Below, in pieces: positions 1-7,617 of a stretch of DNA of 64,000 nucleotides (its first letter is position 1; each line of letters begins with the position of its first letter). The position numbers were made by a program, and so were the translations under genes. The stretch lies in contig NZ_FOCL01000020.1 of the NCBI RefSeq assembly GCF_900110105.1, positions 60,639 to 124,638 on the forward strand, in the 5' to 3' direction. The DNA is from Mucilaginibacter gossypiicola. GTDB taxonomy: Bacteria; Bacteroidota; Bacteroidia; Sphingobacteriales; Sphingobacteriaceae. The notes beneath the pieces are model-generated. The model had not been told where the DNA came from. It did not search any database and was given only the letters and a program-made list of their open reading frames with translations.

Positions 1-1115
1 TCAATAACTTCTCTATCCGTAATATCTTCCACCTTAAAGCTTACAAGCCGCTGCCAAAAGGTGATGGTCAGAAACTGAGCTTAAGGGGGCAATCAAGCGG
101 CCGTACTTATCAAAACTTCTCGTTCACCTTCTCTGAGCCATGGTTAGGTGGTAAAAAACCAATCTACTTTGCGTTATCAGCTTATACACAGGGAAGTTCA
201 ACCGGTCAGTACTATCCAAAATCAAGCCCTTACTACAATAACCTGCGTATCAACGGTATTGGGGTTACGTTGGGTAAACGTTTAAAATGGCCTGATAACT
301 ATTTCCAGTTAAACTACTCGCTTAACTTTGACCATTATAGCCTTGATAACTATACCGGTTATCTGTTTACGAATGGCACATCATACAACATTAAATTAAC
401 CCAGGAGTTGACCCGTAACTCGATAGATGCTCCTATTTTCCCAACCCAGGGTTCAAATATCAAGCTTACTATTCAGGCTACCCCACCTTACTCGTTATTT
501 AACGATATCAACTATAAAATAGCTACTCCGGAGCAGCGTTACCATTTTGTTGAGTATTATAAATTTAAATACGATGCACAATGGTTCTCGAAACTGGTAG
601 GTAAGTTTGTATTGATGTCGCAGGTAAGGTTTGGTTTCCTTGGTCAGTACAACCACGAAGTTGGCCCATCACCATTTGAGCGCTTTAAATTGGGTGGTGA
701 CGGTATGCAGAGCTATCAGTTTTTACAGGGTAGTGAGATCATCGGTTTGCGTGGTTACCAAAACTTCTCGATTGTACCTGAAGGCTCAAACGAAAATCAG
801 AATACAAACACCGGTAGCGCTATCTACAATAAATATACACTGGAGCTTCGTCACCCGGTTATTGCAAGTCAGTCGGCAACTATCTTCTTGTTAGCTTTTG
901 CTGAAGGCGGTAATGCGTGGAACCAGTTTAGCCAGTTTAATCCGTTTAACGTAAGACGTTCGGTAGGTGTGGGCGCAAGGATATTTTTACCTATATTTGG
1001 TTTGCTTGGGTTGGATTATGGTTATGGCTTTGACAAAATACCGGGACAACCGGATGCAAATAAAGGCCAGTTCCATTTTACAATTTCTCAGAGTTTATCC
1101 GGCGGATTTAATTAA
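1..1115 (+). CDS. bamA: BamA outer-membrane assembly factor, C-terminal part (5' end outside window)
   Basis: The reading frame is open from base 3 of the window, so this is the C-terminal 370 residues of a longer gene. BamA is the beta-barrel core that folds and inserts outer-membrane proteins. The visible part is all barrel: alternating aromatic strands, an F-T-F-S-E-P-W-L-G-G block typical of Bacteroidota BamA near bases 120-155, and L-R-G-Y at about 747-758, matching the conserved (V/L)RG(F/Y) motif of loop 6 that sits inside the barrel. The POTRA domains would lie upstream. Three Skp-like chaperone genes follow directly, the usual partner arrangement. A TTG at 270 could be mistaken for a start, but the frame clearly continues upstream with barrel sequence. 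Confidence 0.93.
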   Translation, partial: NNFSIRNIFHLKAYKPLPKGDGQKLSLRGQSSGRTYQNFSFTFSEPWLGGKKPIYFALSAYTQGSSTGQYYPKSSPYYNNLRINGIGVTLGKRLKWPDNYFQLNYSLNFDHYSLDNYTGYLFTNGTSYNIKLTQELTRNSIDAPIFPTQGSNIKLTIQATPPYSLFNDINYKIATPEQRYHFVEYYKFKYDAQWFSKLVGKFVLMSQVRFGFLGQYNHEVGPSPFERFKLGGDGMQSYQFLQGSEIIGLRGYQNFSIVPEGSNENQNTNTGSAIYNKYTLELRHPVIASQSATIFLLAFAEGGNAWNQFSQFNPFNVRRSVGVGARIFLPIFGLLGLDYGYGFDKIPGQPDANKGQFHFTISQSLSGGFN

Positions 1116-1131
1116 TTTGCGTACCGAATAT

Positions 1132-1662
1132 ATGAAGAAGATAATTTTAGTAGCCTTTTTAACGTTAACTGCTTTTGCAGGTGCTTATGCGCAACGTTTT
1201 GCTTATGTTGATTCGGAGTACATATTAAAGCACATGCCTGAGTATGCTTCATCACAAAAGCAGCTGGCTGCATTATCTGATCAGTGGCAGAAAGAGGTTG
1301 ATGGCCGTTTTCAGGAAATTGACCGTCTGTACAAAGCCTATCAGGCCGATCAGGTGTTAATGACCCCTGATATGAAAAAACGCCGTGAGGCCGAAATTGT
1401 AGAAAAAGAAAAGGCAGCGAAAGATTTTCAACGCCAGAAGTTTGGTCCGGATGGTGAGCTTTCGCAAAGAAGCACAGCGCTGATTAAACCAATTCAGGAT
1501 AGAGTGTCTAAAGCTGTACAAGCAGTAGCCGAGGGCGATAACCTGGATATGATCTTTGATAAAAACAGCGAGGTGATCATGTTATATGCCAGTCCGCGAT
1601 ATGATAAAAGCGCGGATGTAATAACAAGGTTAGGACTAAAACCCGGGGTATTTGCTAAATAA
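1132..1662 (+). CDS. OmpH/Skp family periplasmic chaperone, copy 1
   Basis: Predicted 176-residue protein with a signal peptide (MKKIILVAFL...AYAQ, residues 1-23) followed by the R-F-A-Y-V-D-S-E-Y-I-L start typical of OmpH/Skp and a charged helical region (about 55-120) that would form the coiled-coil arms. Skp holds unfolded outer-membrane proteins in the periplasm and delivers them to the Bam complex. The ATG at 1132 lies 16 bases after bamA and begins a clean signal peptide, so the longer open frame upstream is not used. It is more divergent from copies 2 and 3 than those are from each other. Confidence 0.9.
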   Translation: MKKIILVAFLTLTAFAGAYAQRFAYVDSEYILKHMPEYASSQKQLAALSDQWQKEVDGRFQEIDRLYKAYQADQVLMTPDMKKRREAEIVEKEKAAKDFQRQKFGPDGELSQRSTALIKPIQDRVSKAVQAVAEGDNLDMIFDKNSEVIMLYASPRYDKSADVITRLGLKPGVFAK

Positions 1663-1710
1663 TTTGAATTAAGATAAATAGAACTATTATTTAAACACAG
1701 AAAAAGGAAA

Positions 1711-2223
1711 ATGAAAAAACTATTTAAAGTTGCCTTGGTTGCAGTAGGTTTATTATTTGCGGGCAGCTTTGCAAATGCTCAAACTAAAATCGGCCACATC
1801 AACTTCAATCAGCTGATTGATTTGATGCCCGAAACTAAAACTGTAACTGCGTCTATCCAGGCTTACCAAAAAACATTCATTGATCAGTTAACTACTATGA
1901 ACAATGAGTATCAAACAAAAGGGCAGGACTACCAGTCAAAAAGGGCCAGCATGACTGATGCCGTACGTGCAGTTAAAGAAAGCGAATTGCAGGATATTCA
2001 AAAACGTATGAATGACTACCAAAACAATGCCCAGCAACAAGTTGATGCTAAAAGGCAGGAATTAGGTAAACCGCTTATCGATAAAGCTACACAAGCTGTA
2101 CAGACCGTAGCTAAAGAAAAAGGTTATGCTTACGTATTAGATTCATCACAGATCACTTTATTGGTATCTCCTGATGCTGATGACCTGATGGCTGCTGTAA
2201 AACTAAAATTAGGTTTGAAATAA
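1711..2223 (+). CDS. OmpH/Skp family periplasmic chaperone, copy 2
   Basis: A 170-residue protein with signal peptide (1-23, ending A-N-A-Q), the family's T-K-I-G-H-I-N-F start of the mature chain, and a long Q/K/E-rich helical region (about 50-125). An AAAGGA ribosome-binding site precedes the ATG. By eye roughly four of five residues are identical to copy 3 and the length is the same, so 2 and 3 are a tandem duplication. A strong terminator follows at 2242-2276. Role: periplasmic holdase for outer-membrane proteins, inferred from family and from position after bamA. Confidence 0.92.
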   Translation: MKKLFKVALVAVGLLFAGSFANAQTKIGHINFNQLIDLMPETKTVTASIQAYQKTFIDQLTTMNNEYQTKGQDYQSKRASMTDAVRAVKESELQDIQKRMNDYQNNAQQQVDAKRQELGKPLIDKATQAVQTVAKEKGYAYVLDSSQITLLVSPDADDLMAAVKLKLGLK

Positions 2224-2241
2224 AAATTACAAATGACATTG

Positions 2242-2276
2242 AAAAAGCGCCCTGATTAAACGGGACGCTTTTTTTA
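2242..2276 (+). terminator. Intrinsic terminator after skp copy 2
   Basis: AAAAAGCG..CC, a short loop, then GG..CGCTTTTTTTT: a GC-containing stem followed by eight T. It resembles the terminator after copy 3, showing that the duplicated unit included the terminator. Confidence 0.8.
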
Positions 2277-2449
2277 TGTTTACCAGGCAAATTACAGCCT
2301 TGTTATTTTAGCCCGGAAAGAATAGCTGCCAATGTTCCTGTTCATTGCAGATTGTTGCCGGAGAAGTTCATAAAGTAATTTGACGATACACGTTACAAAA
2401 ACAAACAGATAATTATTATCCATTATTAAACACAGGACACAAAAACAAA

Positions 2450-2962
2450 ATGAAAAAACTATTTAAAGTCGCCTTAGTTGCAGCAGGTATGTTGTTCGTG
2501 GGTAGTTTCGCTAAAGCGCAAACAAAAATAGGTTATGTTAATTTTAGCCAGGTTATTGATCAGATGCCTGAAACTAAAACTGTTTCTACAACATTACAGG
2601 CCTATCAAAAAACATTCATTGATCAGTTAACTACTATGAACAATGAATTACAAACTAAAGGTGCTGATTTGGATAAAAATGCAGCTTCAATGACTGATGC
2701 GGTACGTCAGGCAAAAACTTCTGAATTGCAGGATATCCAAAAACGCATGAACGATTATCAAAATAATGCTCAACAACAGGTTGACGCTAAAAAACAAGAA
2801 TTGGGCAAACCAATTATTGATAAAGTTAGCCAGGCTGTACAAGCAGTAGCTAAAGAAAAAGGTTACGCTTACGTATTGGATTCATCACAAGTTAGCATGA
2901 TCGTATCTCCGGCGGGCGACGATTTAATGGCTGCTGTAAAATTGAAATTAGGTTTAAAATAA
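2450..2962 (+). CDS. OmpH/Skp family periplasmic chaperone, copy 3
   Basis: A 170-residue close paralogue of the gene at 1711-2223, with the same signal peptide layout, the same Q-M-P-E-T-K-T-V and A-Y-Q-K-T-F-I-D-Q-L-T-T-M blocks and the same C-terminus L-M-A-A-V-K-L-K-L-G-L-K. Differences cluster in the helical arm (about 60-85), the client-contacting part of Skp proteins. The gene has its own leader (TTATTAAACACAG shared with copy 2) and its own terminator, so it is probably transcribed on its own. Confidence 0.92.
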   Translation: MKKLFKVALVAAGMLFVGSFAKAQTKIGYVNFSQVIDQMPETKTVSTTLQAYQKTFIDQLTTMNNELQTKGADLDKNAASMTDAVRQAKTSELQDIQKRMNDYQNNAQQQVDAKKQELGKPIIDKVSQAVQAVAKEKGYAYVLDSSQVSMIVSPAGDDLMAAVKLKLGLK

Positions 2963-2988
2963 GATCACCTTTAAGTAAATTATATAAG

Positions 2989-3018
2989 AGCGTTCCGTAT
3001 ATACGGGACGCTTTTTTT
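2989..3018 (+). terminator. Intrinsic terminator after skp copy 3
   Basis: AGCGTTCCGTAT / ATACGGGACGCT is a 12-base stem with one G-T pair, followed by seven T. The T-tail runs directly into a TATGTTTG promoter-like box and the start of murI. Confidence 0.88.
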
Positions 3019-3025
3019 ATGTTTG
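3018..3025 (+). promoter_or_regulatory. -7 box (TATGTTTG) for murI, inside terminator T-tail
   Basis: TATGTTTG fits the Bacteroidota TAnnTTTG -7 element exactly. It overlaps the end of the T-tail of the preceding terminator and lies 3 bases before the murI ATG, predicting a leaderless transcript. No clear -33 element was identified. Confidence 0.5.
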
Positions 3026-3028
3026 TAT

Positions 3029-3874
3029 ATGTCAAATCAACCCATTGGTATTTTTGATTCGGGCTTTGGCGGGCTAACCGTATTCCGTTCTATCATTGAG
3101 CAATTGCCCGGCTATGATTATATTTATATGGGCGATAATGCCCGTGCGCCTTACGGTAACCGTTCGTTTAGCACCATACACCAGTACACCTGGGAGTGCG
3201 TGCAATGGATGTTTGACCAGGGATGCCCGCTGGTGATCCTGGCGTGTAATACGGCATCGGCCAAAGCCCTGCGCACTATCCAGCAACAAGACCTTAAAAA
3301 TATCAGCGATCCTACCAAAAGGGTATTAGGCGTAATTCGCCCAACAGCCGAGATTATTGGTGATTATACCAAGACCAAGGAAATTGGGGTGCTTGGCACA
3401 AAGGGAACAGTACAATCGGGATCATACCTTTTGGAGATCAATAATTTCTTCCCTGATATTAAAGTACATCAACAAGCTTGCCCGCTTTGGGTTCCGCTAA
3501 TTGAAAACGGCGAATACGATAAGCCTGGTGCTGATTTCTTTGTACAACTATACCTGGATCAGATCATGGCGCAGTCGCCCAATATTGATACCATATTGTT
3601 AGCCTGTACGCATTATCCCATCATCCAGGAAAAAATAAAAGCCCACTTGCCTGAAGGCATTAATGTAGTGGGGCAGGGCGATATTGTAGCAAAAAGCCTG
3701 GTTGATTATTTAAACCGCCACCCCGAAATTGAACAAAAGATAAGCCGCAACGGCGAAAATAAGTTTTATACCACAACCGATGATACTGCCGATTTTGATC
3801 ATCATGCCTCGCTGTTTTTCTCTGCTCCGGTAAAATCTACATTTATATCGGCAAATGATCTGGTGAAGTGTTAG
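3029..3874 (+). CDS. murI: Glutamate racemase MurI
   Basis: Converts L-glutamate to D-glutamate for peptidoglycan; cytoplasmic, cofactor independent. The 281-residue protein has G-I-F-D-S-G-F-G-G-L (Asp10, Ser11), P-Y-G-N (41-44), the first catalytic cysteine in A-C-N-T-A-S (Cys73) and the second in L-A-C-T-H-Y-P (Cys193, His195). Start chosen as ATG 3029; a TTG two codons upstream adds only M-Y. There are only 10 bases between the preceding terminator and this ATG, so it must be read either through that terminator or from the box at 3018-3025. Confidence 0.96.
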   Translation: MSNQPIGIFDSGFGGLTVFRSIIEQLPGYDYIYMGDNARAPYGNRSFSTIHQYTWECVQWMFDQGCPLVILACNTASAKALRTIQQQDLKNISDPTKRVLGVIRPTAEIIGDYTKTKEIGVLGTKGTVQSGSYLLEINNFFPDIKVHQQACPLWVPLIENGEYDKPGADFFVQLYLDQIMAQSPNIDTILLACTHYPIIQEKIKAHLPEGINVVGQGDIVAKSLVDYLNRHPEIEQKISRNGENKFYTTTDDTADFDHHASLFFSAPVKSTFISANDLVKC

Positions 3875-3882
3875 TCCCAAGT

Positions 3883-3968
3883 CGTCATTGCGAGGAACGA
3901 AGCAATCGCGAACTGTACAGGGTGAAGTTGCATAGCCGCTTTGTAGTTTGGGGATTACTTCGTTCCTC
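3883..3968. repeat. GTCATTGCGAG palindrome family, copy A (degenerate)
   Basis: The left arm starts CGTCATTGCGAGGAACGAAG and is intact; the right arm (GGGATTACTTCGTTCCTC) is truncated before the expected GCAATGAC. It is one of six copies in the window (also 16457, 19674, 24175, 28637, 59868). Confidence 0.75.
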
Positions 3969-4234
3969 CTTTTCCTGGCGCAAGTCTTGTAGGCTGGGCT
4001 AAAGGAAGGTTGACTTGTGTCATTCAATCTCTAATTCAGGTGGGACTTAAGTTAAAAACTTAAGTCATGGCCAACCACGGGTTACGCTACGCTAAACCCG
4101 CGGCAGATATCTTATTTAACCAACCACTCACCTAATCAACCCAATCAACCACTCACCTGTACAATCAGTCAATCCCCAACAATCCCTATCAACTTAATAT
4201 ATAATTTAATCATTCTAAATAACTCAACATTTAG
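3969..4234. other. Gene-free spacer upstream of nuoH
   Basis: No credible gene. It holds a perfect dyad GACTTAAGTT-AAA-AACTTAAGTC at 4044-4066 and, at 4118-4175, a run of the words CAACCACTCACC and CAATCAACC. The same words form a hairpin at 54161-54260; here only one arm is present. Confidence 0.6.
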
Positions 4235-4242
4235 TAAGTTTG
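4235..4242 (+). promoter_or_regulatory. -7 box (TAAGTTTG) for the nuoH operon
   Basis: Exact match to TAnnTTTG, 22 bases before the nuoH start codon. It suggests that transcription of the nuoH-N unit begins here rather than being continuous with murI. Confidence 0.5.
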
Positions 4243-4264
4243 CACCCTTAAGCAAATATTCCTG

Positions 4265-5335
4265 TTGAACTATTATTTTACATATTTTATTGCGGCAATT
4301 GGGTTGTTCAGTTTTTCGGCCTTTTTCGCTTTATTCGGAGTATATGCCGAGCGTAAAATATCAGCATTTATACAGGACAGGCTTGGCCCTACAGAAACCG
4401 GTAAATACGGTTCACTGCAAACACTGGCCGATATTTTAAAGATGCTTCAGAAAGAACTGATCATCCCGGCAGCAGCCGATAAATGGTTGTTTATGTTGGC
4501 TCCGGCGGTAATATTCATAGCCGTATATCTTGGTTTTGCCGCATTACCCTGGGCACCGGGACTTATCCCTTCAAAAACTAATATCGGCCTTTACTATATT
4601 TTCGCTATTATCTCTATCGAGACATTGGGAATCCTGATGGCGGGATGGGGATCAAACAATAAATACTCAATATTAGGCGCCATGCGCTCGGCAGCCCAAA
4701 TTATTTCGTACGAGATACCGGCGGGTTTTGCCATTATATCTGTGGTAATGATAGCGCAAACACTGGACTTGCAGTTGATCTCTGCTCAGCAGGGTATTTT
4801 AGCAACGGAAAAGATAAAATTTGCCGGCTTTTGGGATGTATCTCAAATAGGCGGCTTATTTAGCTGGAATGTGTTTCGCGCACCACATTTACTGATAGCC
4901 TTTGTGATCTATTTTATAGCTTCACTGGCCGAAAGTAACCGTGCGCCTTTTGATATCCCGGAAGCGGAGTCGGAACTGGTGGCCGGTTTTCATACCGAGT
5001 TTACAGGTATCCGCTTTGCACTGGTATTTTTGGCCGAATATTCGATGATGTTCCTGGTATCCATGATAGCAGTAATATTATTTTTAGGCGCCTGGAATAC
5101 GCCGCTGCCAAATATAGCCGGCGTTAAACTGGCGACCTGGACAACCAATGTGCCTTGGGGAATATTTTGGGTCGTAGTAAAAACATTGGCACTGGTAGCC
5201 GTACAAATGTGGATCAGGTGGACATTGCCCCGTTTAAGGGTTGATCAGCTGATGAACCTTTGCTGGAAAGTATTAACCCCGCTGGCCTTTGCCTGTATGT
5301 TGATATCGGGCGTGTGGAGGTTGTGGTTAATGTAA
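4265..5335 (+). CDS. nuoH: NADH-quinone oxidoreductase subunit H
   Basis: Membrane subunit of complex I that joins the quinone-binding site to the proton-pumping arm. The 356-residue, multi-spanning protein shows the family block E-R-K-I-S-A-F-I-Q-D-R-L-G-P (29-42), L-A-D-I-L-K-M-L-Q-K-E (about 53-63) and E-S-N-R-A-P-F-D-I-P-E-A-E-S-E-L (about 223-238). The start is a TTG at 4265: the only other in-frame possibilities before the stop at 4235 are non-standard. It opens the nuo cluster; genes for the peripheral arm (nuoA-G) are not next to it. Confidence 0.95.
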   Translation: MNYYFTYFIAAIGLFSFSAFFALFGVYAERKISAFIQDRLGPTETGKYGSLQTLADILKMLQKELIIPAAADKWLFMLAPAVIFIAVYLGFAALPWAPGLIPSKTNIGLYYIFAIISIETLGILMAGWGSNNKYSILGAMRSAAQIISYEIPAGFAIISVVMIAQTLDLQLISAQQGILATEKIKFAGFWDVSQIGGLFSWNVFRAPHLLIAFVIYFIASLAESNRAPFDIPEAESELVAGFHTEFTGIRFALVFLAEYSMMFLVSMIAVILFLGAWNTPLPNIAGVKLATWTTNVPWGIFWVVVKTLALVAVQMWIRWTLPRLRVDQLMNLCWKVLTPLAFACMLISGVWRLWLM

Positions 5336-5432
5336 GTGCGAGAGATTAGAGGTTGGAGTTTAGAGATTAGGAAAAAATAATAAAATATAATTTACGTAGG
5401 AAATTCAGGGTAATCCTAAAATCCTAAAAATC
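5336..5432. repeat. Word repeat between nuoH and nuoI
   Basis: The stretch AGAGATTAGAGGTTGGAG..TTAGAGATTAGG repeats the word AGAGATTAG. A reverse-complement version (CCTAATCACTAACCTCCAAC...) occurs at 28745-28775. No gene is seen in this 97-base gap. Confidence 0.45.
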
Positions 5433-6023
5433 ATGGTTCAGAAAGTAATAAAAGCGTTTACAACTGCATGGAAAGGTTTAAGTCTTACCATACGCCACCT
5501 TTTTGTGGGTAACACAAAAAGGGAGATTGTGACCGTGAGCAACAGCAATTACTTTAAACAGCTGGAACATGGTACCAATACCATTCAATATCCTAAACAG
5601 CAGTTGCCGGTACCTGAAGTGGGCCGCTATCAGTTGGATGTGGAGATGGATGATTGCATCGTATGTGATCTGTGCGCTAAGGTTTGCCCGGTTAATTGCA
5701 TCGATATAGAATCAATTAAAGCAACAGAAGCTATCGGCCAAACATCCGATGGTACTACCAAGCGTTTGTATGCTGCCAAATTTGATATTGATATGGCCAA
5801 GTGTATGTATTGTGGTTTGTGTACTATCGTGTGCCCAACCGAATGCATCACCATGACCAACCAGTATGATAAAACTGTTTTTCAGTTGAGCGATCTGGTT
5901 TACCAGTTTTCGGATATGACGCCCGAAGATGCAGCCGAAAAGCGTGCGCTTTTTGATAAACAACAGGCCGAAAAACAGGCTGCCAAATTAGCTGCCATGA
6001 AACAAAAGGAGGGCGGGGCATGA
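5433..6023 (+). CDS. nuoI: NADH-quinone oxidoreductase subunit I (2x[4Fe-4S])
   Basis: Peripheral ferredoxin-like subunit that passes electrons toward quinone through clusters N6a and N6b. In the 196-residue protein two cluster motifs are complete: C75-I-V-C78-D-L-C81-A-K-V-C85-P and C124-M-Y-C127-G-L-C130-T-I-V-C134-P. A Lys/Glu/Ala-rich tail follows (about 170-196). The stop overlaps the nuoJ ATG by four bases, indicating translational coupling. Confidence 0.95.
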   Translation: MVQKVIKAFTTAWKGLSLTIRHLFVGNTKREIVTVSNSNYFKQLEHGTNTIQYPKQQLPVPEVGRYQLDVEMDDCIVCDLCAKVCPVNCIDIESIKATEAIGQTSDGTTKRLYAAKFDIDMAKCMYCGLCTIVCPTECITMTNQYDKTVFQLSDLVYQFSDMTPEDAAEKRALFDKQQAEKQAAKLAAMKQKEGGA

Positions 6024-6568
6024 CTTTAGTCCGCTTGCTGTTTTATGTAATGAGTTTTATTGCCATTGCTTCGGCTTTGTATGCCGCTTTAAGTAAAAAC
6101 CTGGTCAGGAGTATTTTTATATTTTTCGTGACTTTGTTTGCACTGGCAGGTCTGTATGTAATAGCCCTTGCCGATTTTGTGGCCGTAACGCAGGTAGTGA
6201 TTTACGTGGGTGGCATCCTGGTGCTGATACTTTTTGCGTTTATGCTTTCCGGTCGAGAAACCTTGAATGTAATTCAACATCAGAAAGGGAAATTCATTAA
6301 TATGGCTAAAGTACCGGCGGTTATACTGGCCGTGCTGTTTTTAGCGGTGATTGTAAACATTATCCTTAAAGCCGATGCCGATAACTTGCCATGGATAAAA
6401 CAGGCTATCGCACAGCAAAACGAAATAACTCCAACATCATCAACCATTGATAATATAGGCGTTAACCTCATGACCACCTACCTGTTGCCTTTTGAGGCTA
6501 TTTCTGTTTTACTGCTGATGGCTTTGGTGGGTGCGGCGCATTTATCACGGAAGGAGGGCGGGGCATGA
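6020..6568 (+). CDS. nuoJ: NADH-quinone oxidoreductase subunit J
   Basis: A 182-residue membrane subunit with five probable transmembrane helices and the conserved T-Q-V-V-I-Y-V-G-G-I-L-V-L block (about 56-68), the pi-bulge helix that switches during turnover. It overlaps nuoI and nuoK by four bases at each end, and the end of the gene repeats the GGAGGGCGGGGCATGA junction seen at the nuoI/nuoJ boundary, giving both downstream starts the same strong ribosome-binding context. Confidence 0.94.
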   Translation: MTLVRLLFYVMSFIAIASALYAALSKNLVRSIFIFFVTLFALAGLYVIALADFVAVTQVVIYVGGILVLILFAFMLSGRETLNVIQHQKGKFINMAKVPAVILAVLFLAVIVNIILKADADNLPWIKQAIAQQNEITPTSSTIDNIGVNLMTTYLLPFEAISVLLLMALVGAAHLSRKEGGA

Positions 6569-6870
6569 TCACGCTAACCGATTTTTTACTGGTAGGAGCA
6601 TTGCTGTTTTGTACCGGTATGTACATGATTGTGTCTAAACGTAATTCTATCCAGGTGTTGATCGGCATCGAATTAATGCTGAATGCAGCTATTTTAAACC
6701 TGGTGGCTTTTGGTAAGTATGATAAGTTAAACAACGGGGGGCAAGTATTTGCCCTGTTTGCCATTGTGCTGGCGGCCGCCACAACGGCCGTAGCACTGGC
6801 TATTATCCTGAATGTTTACCGGCGGTATAAAACCATTGATCCGGATGAGATTAAAAATTTGAGGGATTAG
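6565..6870 (+). CDS. nuoK: NADH-quinone oxidoreductase subunit K
   Basis: A 101-residue, three-helix subunit of normal family length. The I-G-I-E-L-M-L-N-A-A-I-L-N-L block (about 32-45) carries the conserved membrane glutamate, and a second acidic/charged run follows the third helix. Part of the proton-pumping arm. It is coupled to nuoJ by a four-base overlap; the next gene, 3 bases downstream, is not a nuo gene. Confidence 0.95.
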   Translation: MITLTDFLLVGALLFCTGMYMIVSKRNSIQVLIGIELMLNAAILNLVAFGKYDKLNNGGQVFALFAIVLAAATTAVALAIILNVYRRYKTIDPDEIKNLRD

Positions 6871-6873
6871 TGA

Positions 6874-7617
6874 ATGAAGAAGCTGAGTATTATACTGTTT
6901 TACGTGGGTTTATTGCTGCCGGTTGTTGTATTTGCTCAAAAAGCAGATTCTTCAAAAAACAACTCTGTAAAAAAGATTTATGATCTGATACACATAAAGG
7001 GTAAACCGCTTATAGTGATTGATGGGATTATTTATAATGAAGATAGCAAACCGTTTGATACAAATGACATCGCTGCTATTGAGGTTTTAAATCCTCCGGG
7101 ATCAGAAAATATTTATGGCAAAAGAGCTAAAGATGGAGCTATCTTAATAAATACTAAAAACCTTCAAACAGTTCCTGCTGATACCTACGCCTCTATTAAA
7201 TTAGATAGTATTACATACATTTTAAACGGGAAACCGTCAACTGAAAAAGAACTAAAGACCTTGGATCCAAATAGTGTCTTGACCATTAATATTCTAAAAA
7301 ATGCCCAGGATTCACTTTCCAACGGATCTCAAAGGGTAAAAACCTTAATGGTTATTACTAAATCATACGCTATTAAAAGTTATCAGGACAAGTTAAGCAG
7401 TCTTTCTAAGCAGTATGAACAGTATCTAAAAGCGTATCATAATGATGATAAATTATTGTTCATAATTAATGGTGTAAAATATCAGTTTTCTTCGCGAGAG
7501 AGAATTGAAAAACTGTATAACATATTTTTCAATGACGGAGTTTCTAATAAATTTGAATTAACCTATGTTTCAGGAATCGACTCAATACCTTCTTCTCTAA
7601 ATATTAATACCAATTGA
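6874..7617 (+). CDS. Exported protein with repeated TonB-plug-like modules, inside nuo operon
   Basis: A 247-residue protein of unknown function. Residues 1-21 are a signal peptide ending F-A-Q. Residues 45-94 (P-L-I-V-I-D-G-I, I-A-A-I-E-V-L, Y-G-K-R-A-K-D-G-A-I-L-I-N-T-K) resemble the plug region of SusC-type TonB receptors. A degenerate second module spans 114-163 (Y-I-L-N-G-K...L-M-V-I-T-K) and a possible third 195-236 (L-L-F-I-I-N-G-V). There is no barrel. It starts 3 bases after nuoK and its stop overlaps the nuoL start, so it is translated with complex I genes. Composition is more AT-rich than the flanking genes, suggesting later insertion. Confidence 0.8.
   Translation: MKKLSIILFYVGLLLPVVVFAQKADSSKNNSVKKIYDLIHIKGKPLIVIDGIIYNEDSKPFDTNDIAAIEVLNPPGSENIYGKRAKDGAILINTKNLQTVPADTYASIKLDSITYILNGKPSTEKELKTLDPNSVLTINILKNAQDSLSNGSQRVKTLMVITKSYAIKSYQDKLSSLSKQYEQYLKAYHNDDKLLFIINGVKYQFSSRERIEKLYNIFFNDGVSNKFELTYVSGIDSIPSSLNINTN

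Noticed and set aside
967..1131. Long upstream extension of the first skp gene into bamA
   Set aside because: It would overlap bamA by about 150 bases and remove the clean signal peptide that begins at 1132.
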